In this document: positions 1 to 8,052 of the stretch, one piece after another
How the letters are laid out: each line of letters begins with the position of its first letter
Position numbering within the stretch: position 1 is the first letter of the stretch
Source of the DNA: Sphaerisporangium rufum
GTDB taxonomy: Bacteria; Actinomycetota; Actinomycetes; Streptosporangiales; Streptosporangiaceae
Assembly (NCBI RefSeq): GCF_016863395.1
Contig: NZ_BOOU01000069.1
Location: forward strand, 20,695 to 84,694
Direction of reading: 5' to 3'
Length of the DNA: 64,000 nt
Program-made: the position numbers and the translations under genes
Notes under the pieces: generated by a model
What the model was told of the DNA's origin: nothing
The model's input: the letters and a program-made list of their open reading frames with translations, nothing else
The model's database searches: none

Positions 1-1484
1 AGCTCGACGATCTCCTCGGCCGGGACGGCGAACAGTTTGGCCAGCTCCTCGGGGGCGGCCGGGCTGTCGGTGAAGACGTAGTTCTGCGCCACCGCCCACG
101 ACTTGTCGTCCAGGTCGGCGAACGCGGCGTCGATCAGCGCGGGGATGTCGCGCCCGGTGCGCCCGGTGCCGACGTCGTCGGTGGTCACCGCGGCGCCCGT
201 CTCCGGGCCCTGCGGGCCGGCGAAACCCGACGCGCCGGACGTGCCCGACATGTCGGGTGAGCCGGATGGGCCGGAGAAGCCGGAGAGGTCGTCACCGGCC
301 GGGCCGCCCGGCAGGCCGGCCGCGGCGGGCGCGTCGTCCTCAGCGGGCCGCGCCCCGGCGGGCTGCTCAGGCTCGGGAACGAACGGCCGGATGGGCGCCG
401 GGGCGGGCGGCGGCTCGGCCACCGGCGTGGCCGGCGACAGCACCCCCGGGTCGCCGCCGTACCAGTGCCGGTCCGGCGGCACGAACGGCGGCACCTCGGC
501 CAGGCCGAGGTCACGCAGCTCGTCGGGCGGCGGCGGGCGCTCGCCGCGCGGCGGCGGCGTGAACGGCGAGAAGGGCGAGCCGGCGGCGGACGGCGGGACC
601 GGGGCCGGCCCGCCGCCCTGCCGCAGCGCGGCCTCCGCCATCCGGGCGGCGGACAGGCCGAGCGGGTCGCTCTGGTCGATGGCGGCCGGCCGCCGCTTGG
701 GCAGCGGCGGCAACGGTGGCAGCGGCGGCTCGGCGACGGGCGACGCGGCCGGCTCTCCGGCCGGCCCCGCGTCGGCGGCGGACGCGGCGGGCAGGGCGGG
801 CGGCTCGGCCGCGAAGGCCGCCGAGCCGGCGGAGCCCGCGGAGCCCGCGGCGGCGGAGCCGGCGGCGGCGGCGGGGCTCGCGACGGCGGGCGACGGGAGG
901 TCGGCGGCGGGCGACAGGAGGTCGGCGGCGGGGGAGAGGTCGGCGGCGGGGGAACGGTCCGGCTCGGCCGGCGGGGCATCCGGCCGGGCATGCTCGCCGG
1001 TGTGCCGGCCGGCCGGCCGGGCGTGCTCGCCGGTGTGGCGCGCCTCGGCGGCGGGCCGTGCCTCGCCCTCCCGCGTCCCCTCACCGGCCAGGCGGGTGAA
1101 GACCGCGGTGAACAGCGCGGTCAGCACCGGGCGCACCCGGACGAACGGCTGGTCGGTCAGCTCGCGCCCGGTCAGCGACAGCAGCCCGAACCACGAGCCG
1201 GCCCGGTCGAGCGCGATGGACACCTGCGGGTCGTCGGCCTCGTCGGGGTCCATCACGTGCAGCGCGGGCAGGATGTCGCCGATGGCGGCGGCCGGCCAGC
1301 GGGCCAGGGCCAACTCGGTGAGCAACTCGCCGAGGGCCTCCGGCCCGAGCACCGGGAACACCCGGCTCACCGGAACGGCCCGCCACCAGGCGTCCGGCAG
1401 GCCCGGCGCCTCCTGGAGCCGGGCGAACTCGGTCGCGTCGCTCCAGCGCAGCGGAGGTACGAGATCACTCAGGCAGAAGTTCAT
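1..1484 (-). CDS. Ala/Pro-rich protein with sigma-region-4-like tail, cut by window edge
   Basis: The frame is open from an ATG at 1484 to the left edge, so the C-terminus is missing. AGAGGAAA lies just upstream as the ribosome site. Residues 1-130 look folded (NFCLSDLVPPLRW at the start and a Leu-rich helical segment after it). Residues 140-430 are low-complexity Ala/Pro/Ser, including three to four SPAADL units. The last visible 45 residues (ALIDAAFADLDDKSWAV onward) look helical, with a pattern like a sigma region 4 helix-turn-helix. I do not recognise the family with confidence; a large cytosolic regulator is possible. The promoter region carries a short inverted repeat at 1515-1530. Confidence 0.7.
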   Translation of the reverse strand, partial: MNFCLSDLVPPLRWSDATEFARLQEAPGLPDAWWRAVPVSRVFPVLGPEALGELLTELALARWPAAAIGDILPALHVMDPDEADDPQVSIALDRAGSWFGLLSLTGRELTDQPFVRVRPVLTALFTAVFTRLAGEGTREGEARPAAEARHTGEHARPAGRHTGEHARPDAPPAEPDRSPAADLSPAADLLSPAADLPSPAVASPAAAAGSAAAGSAGSAGSAAFAAEPPALPAASAADAGPAGEPAASPVAEPPLPPLPPLPKRRPAAIDQSDPLGLSAARMAEAALRQGGGPAPVPPSAAGSPFSPFTPPPRGERPPPPDELRDLGLAEVPPFVPPDRHWYGGDPGVLSPATPVAEPPPAPAPIRPFVPEPEQPAGARPAEDDAPAAAGLPGGPAGDDLSGFSGPSGSPDMSGTSGASGFAGPQGPETGAAVTTDDVGTGRTGRDIPALIDAAFADLDDKSWAVAQNYVFTDSPAAPEELAKLFAVPAEEIVE

Positions 1485-1514
1485 CCCGTTTCCTCTCCGG
1501 TGTTTTCCCGTTGA

Positions 1515-1530
1515 CCAGACCATAGTCTGG
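1515..1530. promoter_or_regulatory. short inverted repeat in promoter of the edge gene
   Basis: CCAGAC and GTCTGG form a 6-bp dyad with a 4-nt spacer, 31 nt upstream of the ATG at 1484. On the minus strand the repeat overlaps TATGGT, a possible -10 box, so a repressor site is plausible. This is inference from position only. Confidence 0.3.
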
Positions 1531-1555
1531 CAAATCGCTGGATCGAAGACGGCCG

Positions 1556-2338
1556 TTAGGCCCGCACGGCGGCGAATCGCAACCGGACGTAGTCCGCCAC
1601 CCACCCCGACTCGCGGCGCAACGCCGGCGCGGCCAGCTCGTTGACCCGGCGCAGCAGCGGCTCCACCCGGGTGGGCGGCACCGCGTCCAGCAGGGCGCCG
1701 GCGAACATCCGCACCCAGTCGGCCGCGCCGCCCGGGCACTCGTCGAGCGGTGTCGGCCGGTCGAAGTATTCCAGCAACCGGACGGTGAAGCCGCCCCGCT
1801 CCAGGCGCAGCGCGTACTCGGCGGGGGTGGGAAAATACCACGGAAGCTCGGGCTCGCCGAGGCCGTGCTCGCGCCAGGCCGTGCGCATCGCCGAGGTGAG
1901 CGCCGCGCAGTTGCCCGCACCGCCCATTTCCGCCACGAACCGCCCGCCCGGGGCCAGGGCCGCCCGCACGCAGCCGATCACCGCGTCCGGGTCGCGGCCC
2001 ATCCAGTGCAGCGCCGCGTTGGAGAAGACCGCGTCGTAGGGCTCGGCGACCCGGAAGTCGGCGCCGTCGCCGACGGTGAAGGTCAGCCCGGGATGCTGGG
2101 CGATCGCCGCCTCGATCATCGTCGGTGACCCGTCCATGCCGAGTACGGTGGTGCCGCGGGCCGCGATGTCGGCGGTGAGCACCCCGGTGCCGCAGCCGAG
2201 GTCGAGGACGCGCTCGCCGGGCCGCGGGTCCAGCAGCTCGATCAGCGGTGCGCCGTGCGCGGAGACGTAGCCGAACGAGCTGTCATAGGCGCGAGCGTTC
2301 CACCGCGTCAAGATCGGGCTGTCGTACCGCAAGGCCAT
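1556..2338 (-). CDS. class I SAM-dependent methyltransferase, trans-aconitate methyltransferase-like
   Basis: The product is 260 aa. Motif I of the Rossmann methyltransferase fold is VLDLGCGTG, followed by the acidic motif II in VLGMDGS and by SNAALHWM, the segment typical of Tam-type enzymes that methylate small carboxylic acids. An in-frame start 48 nt upstream exists, but it would put a dyad (2368-2386) inside the gene, and conserved sequence begins at ALRYDSP, so I chose the ATG at 2338. The gene ends about 70 nt before the edge gene and could be cotranscribed with it. Substrate unknown. Confidence 0.8.
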   Translation of the reverse strand: MALRYDSPILTRWNARAYDSSFGYVSAHGAPLIELLDPRPGERVLDLGCGTGVLTADIAARGTTVLGMDGSPTMIEAAIAQHPGLTFTVGDGADFRVAEPYDAVFSNAALHWMGRDPDAVIGCVRAALAPGGRFVAEMGGAGNCAALTSAMRTAWREHGLGEPELPWYFPTPAEYALRLERGGFTVRLLEYFDRPTPLDECPGGAADWVRMFAGALLDAVPPTRVEPLLRRVNELAAPALRRESGWVADYVRLRFAAVRA

Positions 2339-2367
2339 CAGCTCGCATTCTCGGAGACACTCGGCTC

Positions 2368-2386
2368 GTGTCCGTAAGTAAGACAC
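2368..2386. promoter_or_regulatory. inverted repeat upstream of methyltransferase
   Basis: GTGTC and GACAC face each other across 9 nt in a short AT-richer patch, 30 nt upstream of the chosen methyltransferase start. It could be an operator or part of the promoter. The arms are only 5 bp, so it may be chance. Confidence 0.25.
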
Positions 2387-2463
2387 TTTAGAGCCTTAAT
2401 GACCTCAGGACACTGGGTTCGAGACGGCCGTACGGCCGCCGCCGGCCGGGCCCGCGGCCGCGG

Positions 2464-3558
2464 TCAGCCCATGGAGCGGACCCAGTTGGCCTTCAGGTAG
2501 TTCTTCGCCGCGTCGGTCTCCGGGACGCTGAGTAGCACCGGGGTACCGGGCACCGCGGGCAGGCGGCGGGCGGCGTCCCGGTCCAGGGTGCCCTTCATCT
2601 CCATCGCCTCCATCCGCGCCGGCCGGGCGAAGCCCTTGAGCAGCAGGTTCTGCGCCTCGTCGCCGTAGAGGAACTCCTCCCACAGCCGGGCGGCCGCCGG
2701 GTGCGGCGCCCGGCGGTTGATCGCCTGCGCGAAGTACGAGACCAGCGGGGCGTCCGCCGGCACCACGACCTTCCACTCGGGTTTCGCGTCGCCGGCGCTC
2801 TCGGCGGCCTTGGCGGCGTTCACGTAGTCCCAGTCGACCAGGGCGTTCGCCTGCGAGGGCGGCTTGAACGCGCCGGACTGCCGCAGCCGGGTGAAGAACT
2901 CCAGCCCGCGCCGGGCCTCAGGCCGGCCGTCCCGCAGCGAGGCCGCCATCACCCCGTGGAACGCCGAGGCGGTGCGCAGCGGGTCACCGGGCAGCGCGAC
3001 GGCGTACCCGGGGCGCAGCAGGTCGGCCATCCGCCGCGGCGCGGGCACCTTGCGCGGGTCGTACCCGATCGACATCATCCCGCCGTACCCGGCGTACCAG
3101 TGACCGGCCGGGTCCTTGCCGCCGTCCGGGATGTCCTGCCAGGCCGCCACCTTGTACGGGGCGAACCGGTTGGCGTTGGCGATGGCGACGTCCATCCCCA
3201 CGTCGAACACGTCGGGCGCCTGGCCGGGCCTGGCGCGGTCGGCCACCTCGATCTCCCGCGCGCTGCTCGCGCGCGGTTCGGCCACGTTGACCCGGATGCC
3301 GTACTCGCCGGAGAAGCGGTCCATCACCGCGCCGAAGTTGACCCAGTCGCGCGGGACGCCGACCAGGTTGAGCTGCCCCTCCCGCCGGGCCGTCTCCACC
3401 AGCCGCTCCATGGTGCCGAAGCCCTCGGCCAGCGACGCGGCCGACGGGTTCACCGGCGGGAGCTTCTTCTGCGTGGTCGACGGGGCGGAGCAGGCGGCCA
3501 CGGCGACGGCCAGCAACGCTGCGGACGACAGGACGGCACGTGAGGTCACGAGACGCAT
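2464..3558 (-). CDS. extracellular solute-binding lipoprotein of an ABC importer
   Basis: The 364-aa product starts with a type II signal peptide: basic MRLVTSR, a hydrophobic core and a lipobox ending VAVAAC, so it should be lipid-anchored outside the membrane. The rest reads as a periplasmic-binding-protein fold of the spermidine/putrescine/iron (PotD/FbpA-like) type, with FGTMERLVETARREGQ near the start and FDVGMDVAIANANRFAPYK in the ligand domain. No permease or ATPase gene adjoins it, so partners must be elsewhere. The start at 3558 was preferred to one 72 nt upstream because it begins the signal peptide. Ligand unknown. Confidence 0.85.
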   Translation of the reverse strand: MRLVTSRAVLSSAALLAVAVAACSAPSTTQKKLPPVNPSAASLAEGFGTMERLVETARREGQLNLVGVPRDWVNFGAVMDRFSGEYGIRVNVAEPRASSAREIEVADRARPGQAPDVFDVGMDVAIANANRFAPYKVAAWQDIPDGGKDPAGHWYAGYGGMMSIGYDPRKVPAPRRMADLLRPGYAVALPGDPLRTASAFHGVMAASLRDGRPEARRGLEFFTRLRQSGAFKPPSQANALVDWDYVNAAKAAESAGDAKPEWKVVVPADAPLVSYFAQAINRRAPHPAAARLWEEFLYGDEAQNLLLKGFARPARMEAMEMKGTLDRDAARRLPAVPGTPVLLSVPETDAAKNYLKANWVRSMG

Positions 3559-3651
3559 ACTCGGCGGCGCATAGCAGCCGATCGAGGGGACGCGCGGGGA
3601 TTTGACCCGCTGTTGGCAGGCCCGTGGCAACCCGCCGACCGGCCCGCGGGG

Positions 3652-3873
3652 TCAGCGGTCGGGGACGACCCGGGCGGCGACCACCGCCGCGGCCGGGATC
3701 TCCACCAGGGTGCCGTCCCGCCTGCGCACCGCCAGCACCCCGTCCCGCCAGGACTCCAGCACGCCGACCGCGTCGCGGAACCCGGCGGGGTCGCGCCGCC
3801 GCACGGTGACCCGGCGGCCCACGTCGGCGGGGGTGACGGCGACGACGAACCTTCCGCCAAAGTGCGCTGTCAC
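3652..3873 (-). CDS. stand-alone SH3-like domain, Rv0428c acetyltransferase N-terminus type
   Basis: This small product (73 aa) has the pattern ADVGRRVTVRRR, then LESWRDGVLAVRRRDGT and VEIPAAAVVAARVVP. That matches the SH3-like barrel found at the N-terminus of Rv0428c-type GNAT acetyltransferases. Here translation stops right after the barrel, and no GNAT sequence follows in any frame before the lipoprotein gene. It is divergent from fdxA with about 105 nt between them. It may be a genuine small protein or the remnant of a larger enzyme. Start GTG 3873 or 3885 are both possible. Confidence 0.6.
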   Translation of the reverse strand: MTAHFGGRFVVAVTPADVGRRVTVRRRDPAGFRDAVGVLESWRDGVLAVRRRDGTLVEIPAAAVVAARVVPDR

Positions 3874-3979
3874 CGCTGTTGCCACCCTCCCGTTTCAGAC
3901 AGGTGCCCCGCACGGCAATACTAGGTCTAGCAACCCGCGGTCGAGTCGTGCGAAGGCGCGGAACAAGAAGGAGCCCGAG

Positions 3980-4306
3980 GTGACCTACGTCATCGCGCAG
4001 CCTTGCGTTGATGTGCTGGACAAGGCGTGCATCGAGGAGTGCCCCGTCGATTGCATCTACGAGGGCAACCGCATGCTCTACATCCACCCGGACGAGTGCG
4101 TGGACTGCGGTGCGTGCGAGCCGGTCTGCCCGGTGGAGGCGATCTTCTACGAGGACGACACGCCCGACCAGTGGAAGGACTTCTACAAGGCCAACGTGGA
4201 GTTCTTCGACGACCTCGGGTCGCCCGGCGGCGCCTCCAAGGTCGGCAAGATCGAGAAGGACCACCCGATCGTGGCGGCGCTCCCGCCGCAGGCCGAGGAG
4301 CACTGA
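3980..4306 (+). CDS. fdxA: 7Fe ferredoxin
   Basis: The 108-aa product is the actinobacterial 7Fe (3Fe-4S plus 4Fe-4S) ferredoxin, a small cytosolic electron carrier. It begins TYVIAQPCVDVLDKACIEEC, and the second cluster motif is CVDCGACEPVCPVEAIFYE. The start is GTG with AAGGAG 7 nt upstream. Length and sequence are full and typical. It lies 160 nt before dapC, a pairing common in actinomycetes. Confidence 0.95.
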   Translation: MTYVIAQPCVDVLDKACIEECPVDCIYEGNRMLYIHPDECVDCGACEPVCPVEAIFYEDDTPDQWKDFYKANVEFFDDLGSPGGASKVGKIEKDHPIVAALPPQAEEH

Positions 4307-4466
4307 GCCTGTTCCCGCCGGGCCCGGTGCGCGGTGGGCCGTCCGCCCGCCGCACACCGGGTTCGCCGCCGCTGGAGTTCACGGGCCGCCGCCGGGTACC
4401 GTGGCCGCCGGCCCGCGGACACCCGCGGGCCGGACGTGCACGCGCTGACTGATTCGGGGGTGCTCC

Positions 4467-5546
4467 GTGATCGAGCTGCCTGACTTTCCGTGGGACCGGC
4501 TGACGCCGTACAAGGAGCGGGCGCTCGCGCATCCGGACGGCCTGGTCGACCTGTCGGTCGGCACCCCGGTCGACCCGGTGCCCGAGGTGGTCCGCGCGGC
4601 GCTGGCCGGAGCGGCCGACAGCCCCGGCTACCCCCTCACCCACGGCACCCCCCGGCTGCGGGAGGCCGCCGCCGGGTGGCTGGCCCGCCGGCACGGCGTC
4701 ACCGCCGACCCCGAGGCCGTGCTGCCCGCCATCGGCACCAAGGAGCTGGTCGCCTGGCTGCCGACGCTGCTCGGCGTGCGCCCCGGGGACCGGGTGGTCA
4801 TCCCCGCGCTGGCCTACCCCACCTACGACGTGGGCGCCCGGATCGCCGGCGCCACCGCCTACGCCACCGACGGCCTGCTCGGCCTCGGCCCGGAGCGGGT
4901 GCCGCTGGTCTGGGTCAACTCCCCGTCCAACCCCACCGGGCGGGTGCTGCCCGCCGAGCACCTGCGCAAGGTGGTCGCCTGGGCGCGCGAGCGCGGCGCG
5001 GTGGTCGCCTCCGACGAGTGCTACATCGAGCTGGGCTTCGACGAGCGCCCGGTGTCGATCCTGCACCCGGAGGTCTGCGGCGGCTCCCACGAGGGCCTGC
5101 TCGCCGTCCACTCGCTGTCCAAGCGGTCGAACCTGGCCGGTTACCGGGCCGGGTTCGTCACCGGCGACCCGGCGATCGTCCGGCGGCTGCTGGAGGTGCG
5201 CAAGCACGCGGGCATGATGGTGCCCGCGCCGGTCCAGGCGGCGATGGCGGCCGCGCTGGACGACGACGAGCACGCCCGCCTCCAGCACGCCCGGTACGCG
5301 GCGCGCCGCGCGCTGTTGCGCCCGGCGCTGGAGAAGGCCGGCTGGCGGGTCGAGCACTCCACCGCCGGGCTCTACCTGTGGGCGACCGACGACCGAGGCT
5401 GCTGGGACCAGGTCCGCGCGCTAGCCCAGATGGGGATTTTGGTCGCGCCGGGCGACTTTTACGGACATGAGGGTTCGCGGCACGTCCGGGTGGCCCTGAC
5501 CGCCACCGACGAGCGGGTCAATGCGGCGGTGCTTCGGCTCCAGTAA
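4467..5546 (+). CDS. dapC: succinyldiaminopimelate transaminase
   Basis: A 359-aa fold-type I, PLP-dependent aminotransferase that would convert N-succinyl-2-amino-6-ketopimelate to N-succinyl-LL-diaminopimelate in lysine and cell-wall synthesis. Visible are WVNSPSNPTGR, the PLP-anchoring region SDECYIELGF, and the lysine in HSLSKRSNLAGYRAGF that forms the Schiff base. The GTG start at 4467 follows a GGGGGTG ribosome site. The actinobacterial habit of placing it next to fdxA and near dapD/dapE supports the assignment. Confidence 0.93.
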   Translation: MIELPDFPWDRLTPYKERALAHPDGLVDLSVGTPVDPVPEVVRAALAGAADSPGYPLTHGTPRLREAAAGWLARRHGVTADPEAVLPAIGTKELVAWLPTLLGVRPGDRVVIPALAYPTYDVGARIAGATAYATDGLLGLGPERVPLVWVNSPSNPTGRVLPAEHLRKVVAWARERGAVVASDECYIELGFDERPVSILHPEVCGGSHEGLLAVHSLSKRSNLAGYRAGFVTGDPAIVRRLLEVRKHAGMMVPAPVQAAMAAALDDDEHARLQHARYAARRALLRPALEKAGWRVEHSTAGLYLWATDDRGCWDQVRALAQMGILVAPGDFYGHEGSRHVRVALTATDERVNAAVLRLQ

Positions 5547-5557
5547 GATCCGGCGCC

Positions 5558-6217
5558 ATGACCATTGTGGTCGTGCTCGTCGTGAGCGCCGCCATTCTCG
5601 TCGTCGTGCTGGGCGCGCTGCTCGGCACCCGGCGACCCGACCGACCGGCCCGGCCGGCTCCCCGATTCATGGAGCCCGAGCCCGAGCCGGTGGGTCCGCA
5701 TCCCGCGCTGGCACGCCCGGTGGTCCTCGATCCCGACAACCTCGACCCGCGCACGATCAAGGTGGGCGACACCATCGACCGGCAGGGCGCCCGCTCGCGC
5801 GTCCTCGGCGCCCTGCACCTGTCCTGGCAGGGCGACCAGTGGACCCGCTACCTGCTGGAGGAGGGCCCCCGCCTCTACCAGTGGCTCTCGGTGCAGGAGC
5901 GCGACGGCGGCCTGCCCGACGGGCAGGCCCACCTGGAGGTCTTCCTGTGGACCCCGGTGCCGACCCAGGGCATGGTGCCGGCCAAGAGCATGCTGATCAT
6001 GGAGGGCGTGGAGTTCTTCCCGGTCGAGCGGGGCACCGCCGCGTTCCGCGCCGAGGGCACCACCGGCCATCCCGAGCGCGGGCTGCTCGACTTCGCCGAC
6101 TACCGGGCTGCCGACGGCCGGCTGCTCAGCTTCAACCGGGTCCAGGGCGAGCCGTGGACCGCCTCCTACGCCCGCCCGCTCTCGCCCGGCTCCATCTACG
6201 TCGAGCGCATGCTCTGA
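5558..6217 (+). CDS. membrane-anchored DUF4178 protein
   Basis: The product (219 aa) begins with one transmembrane helix (residues 2-24), then a Pro-rich linker, then a DUF4178-type beta domain with GDTIDRQGARSRVLGALHLSW and YLLEEGPRLYQWLSV. The C-terminal part (residues 120-219) is also beta-rich and ends with SPGSIYVERML. The gene is 11 nt downstream of dapC and may share its transcript. DUF4178 proteins are often found with phage-shock or PspA-like and polyamine genes, none of which adjoin here. Function unknown. Confidence 0.8.
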   Translation: MTIVVVLVVSAAILVVVLGALLGTRRPDRPARPAPRFMEPEPEPVGPHPALARPVVLDPDNLDPRTIKVGDTIDRQGARSRVLGALHLSWQGDQWTRYLLEEGPRLYQWLSVQERDGGLPDGQAHLEVFLWTPVPTQGMVPAKSMLIMEGVEFFPVERGTAAFRAEGTTGHPERGLLDFADYRAADGRLLSFNRVQGEPWTASYARPLSPGSIYVERML

Positions 6218-6271
6218 TCCCCGGCCGTCCGTGATCCCCGGCCGGTCCGTGATCCCCGGCCGCTCCGCGTG
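6215..6271. repeat. three tandem copies of a 17-18 bp unit
   Basis: The unit TGATCCCCGGCCGTCCG recurs three times with single-base changes just after the DUF4178 stop codon. Short GC-rich repeats like this often arise by slippage. I see no coding role. Confidence 0.6.
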
Positions 6272-6725
6272 ACACCGCCTGCCGGTCCCCGATGGCTGAC
6301 GTCCCCTGCCCGGCCGGCCTCCGGTGCCCGCCGGTCCGCCGGAGGCCGGTCCGCCGTCCCGGCCGGTGCGGGAGCCCCTGCCCGGCCCTGGCCGCGATCT
6401 CCTGGGCCGGCCCCGGTGCTCGCTCGCCCAACGGTGGAAACTTTCACCGCCGGGGGCGGCGCCGCCGTCCGCCGCCGGCCGGAACGCCAGGTGGGCGCGG
6501 GGTGGCCCGCCGCACGGACACGACGGCGCGGCCGCCGGTTGACCGGAGGGCCGCCGCCGGGATTTGCTCGCGCCGGCGGGCAACGACCGGTGCGAACGGC
6601 ACGGCCCGGCGTCACGCGCGAATTGTGAGCGCTCACTTCGCGCTCCCGCCCCGGTGCACCGTTCGACCGGTCCGGCGCCCCGCCCGCCGCCGCGAACGCA
6701 CCTCTCGGAGAATGGGAAGGCACCC
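6218..6725. other. gene-free stretch before the CBM2-esterase
   Basis: No convincing gene lies here on either strand. It holds the tandem repeats at its left end, GC-rich sequence in the middle, and a LacI-type operator at 6625-6636 about 90 nt before the esterase start. It is long for this window, consistent with a regulated promoter. Confidence 0.5.
6625..6636. promoter_or_regulatory. LacI-family operator (CebR/CelR or lac-like)
   Basis: GTGAGCGCTCAC is a perfect 12-bp palindrome preceded by AATT. It has the GAGCGCTC core of operators for LacI-family sugar repressors; CebR/CelR in actinomycetes bind TGGGAGCGCTCCCA. It sits 90 nt upstream of a secreted CBM2 enzyme, the kind of gene those regulators control. 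No lacI-type gene is in the window. Confidence 0.65.
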
Positions 6726-8030
6726 GTGCGACAGTTCAGCTCCTCATCCCTGCGGACCTGGCTCTCGGCCGCCGCCGCGCTCGTGGCGGCCGCGTCCGTC
6801 GTGGCCGGCGCGCAGGCCGCCACCGCCGTCGCGGCCGGTTGCCGCGTCGGGTATAAGGTGGCCAGCTCGTGGCCCGGCGGGTTCGTCGCGGACATCACGA
6901 TCACCAACCTCGGCGATCCGATCAGCGGCTGGCGGCTCGCCTGGTCGTTCGCCCCCGGCCAGACCGTCAACCAGCTGTGGAACGGCTCCTACGTCCAGTC
7001 CGGAACCCAGGTGACCGTCACCAACGTCTCCTACAACGGCGCCCTCGGGACCGGCGCGAGCACCACGCTGGGGCTGTACGCCGGCGGCCCCGCCGACCCG
7101 GTGCCGCAGAGCTTCACCCTCAACGGGGTCATCTGCACCGGCGGCGTGGCCACGCCCTCTCCCACGCCGACCCCCACTCCCACTCCCACCCCGACTCCCA
7201 CGCCCACCCCCTCCCCGACCCCCACTCCCACCCCGACTCCCACGCCCACCCGCCCGGCCATCGAGAACAACTTCCCGGTCACCCGGGAGGCGGCGTACGG
7301 CACGGGTAACCGGTACACCGTGTTCCGGCCGTCGAACCCCGCGGCCACCGGACGCCCGCTGCCGGTGCTGGTCTTCGGCAACGGGGCCTGCGCGCACACC
7401 AACATCAGCGAGGTGGTCCAGGCGCTGACCTTCGTCGCGGCCCGCGGGTTCGTCGTGGTGGACACCGGGTCGGTGGACGGCTCGCCGAACGGGGTGGCCA
7501 GCGGCAACCCGATCCCGTCCCTGCTGACCGAGGCCATCACCTGGGCGGAGCGGGAGAACGCCCGCGCCGGCTCGCCGCTGGCCCAGCGGCTCGACCTGTC
7601 CAGGGTCGCCGCCGCCGGCCACTCCTGCGGCGGGCTGGAGGCCCTGGTCGCCGCCCAGGACCCGAGGGTCAAGAGCGTCATCGCGCTGGACAGCGGTTTC
7701 TTCGCCGACGGATCCTTCGGCTACCCGCGCTCGGAGCTGGGCAAGCTGCACACCCCGGCCATGTTCATGGACGGCGGGCCCTCCGACATCGCCTACGACA
7801 ACACCCGGGCCAACTACGACCTGGCGCGGGTGCCCGCGGTGCTGGCCGAGCACCCGCAGGCCGGACACGCCGGGTTCATCGCCGGAGCCCAGATGGCCGA
7901 AGGCATGACGACGGTGGTGCAGTTCCTGGACATGACGCTGAACGGCAACGCCACGGCCCGCTCGTACATCCTCAGCCCGACCGGGCTGGCGGCCAGGGCC
8001 CCGTGGAGCGTCCGCACGAAGAACTTCTGA
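6726..8030 (+). CDS. secreted CBM2 alpha/beta-hydrolase (esterase)
   Basis: A 434-aa exported enzyme. Residues 1-36 are a signal peptide. Residues 38-135 form a family 2 carbohydrate-binding module, with SSWPGGFVADITITNLGD, WRLAWSFAPGQ and LWNGSYVQSG. A threonine-proline linker of about 35 residues follows (7160-7255), then an alpha/beta-hydrolase domain. Its nucleophile motif is GHSCG; likely acid and base are the Asp in MFMDGGPSD and the His in QAGHAGF. The start is GTG with GGGAAGG upstream. It probably hydrolyses ester bonds on plant polysaccharide or a related polymer; substrate unproven. The LacI-type operator upstream fits sugar-controlled expression. Confidence 0.88.
   Translation: MRQFSSSSLRTWLSAAAALVAAASVVAGAQAATAVAAGCRVGYKVASSWPGGFVADITITNLGDPISGWRLAWSFAPGQTVNQLWNGSYVQSGTQVTVTNVSYNGALGTGASTTLGLYAGGPADPVPQSFTLNGVICTGGVATPSPTPTPTPTPTPTPTPTPSPTPTPTPTPTPTRPAIENNFPVTREAAYGTGNRYTVFRPSNPAATGRPLPVLVFGNGACAHTNISEVVQALTFVAARGFVVVDTGSVDGSPNGVASGNPIPSLLTEAITWAERENARAGSPLAQRLDLSRVAAAGHSCGGLEALVAAQDPRVKSVIALDSGFFADGSFGYPRSELGKLHTPAMFMDGGPSDIAYDNTRANYDLARVPAVLAEHPQAGHAGFIAGAQMAEGMTTVVQFLDMTLNGNATARSYILSPTGLAARAPWSVRTKNF
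7160..7255. repeat. codon-level repeat coding the Pro-Thr linker
   Basis: CCCACTCC/CCGACCC hexamers repeat for about 95 nt and encode the flexible PT linker between the CBM2 and catalytic domains. Such linkers are typical of secreted polysaccharide enzymes. Confidence 0.75.
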
Positions 8031-8052
8031 CCGCGGGACGGCCCGGCCGTCC

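Noticed and set aside
103..1644. Long plus-strand frame at the left edge
   Set aside because: It is the shadow of the edge gene on the minus strand; composition is Arg/Ser/Gly filler with no domain.
6621..6640. Similarity of the 6625 palindrome to the E. coli lac operator as a sign of vector contamination
   Set aside because: The match is limited to the common LacI-family core; flanking DNA is native high-GC sequence and a CBM2 gene follows.
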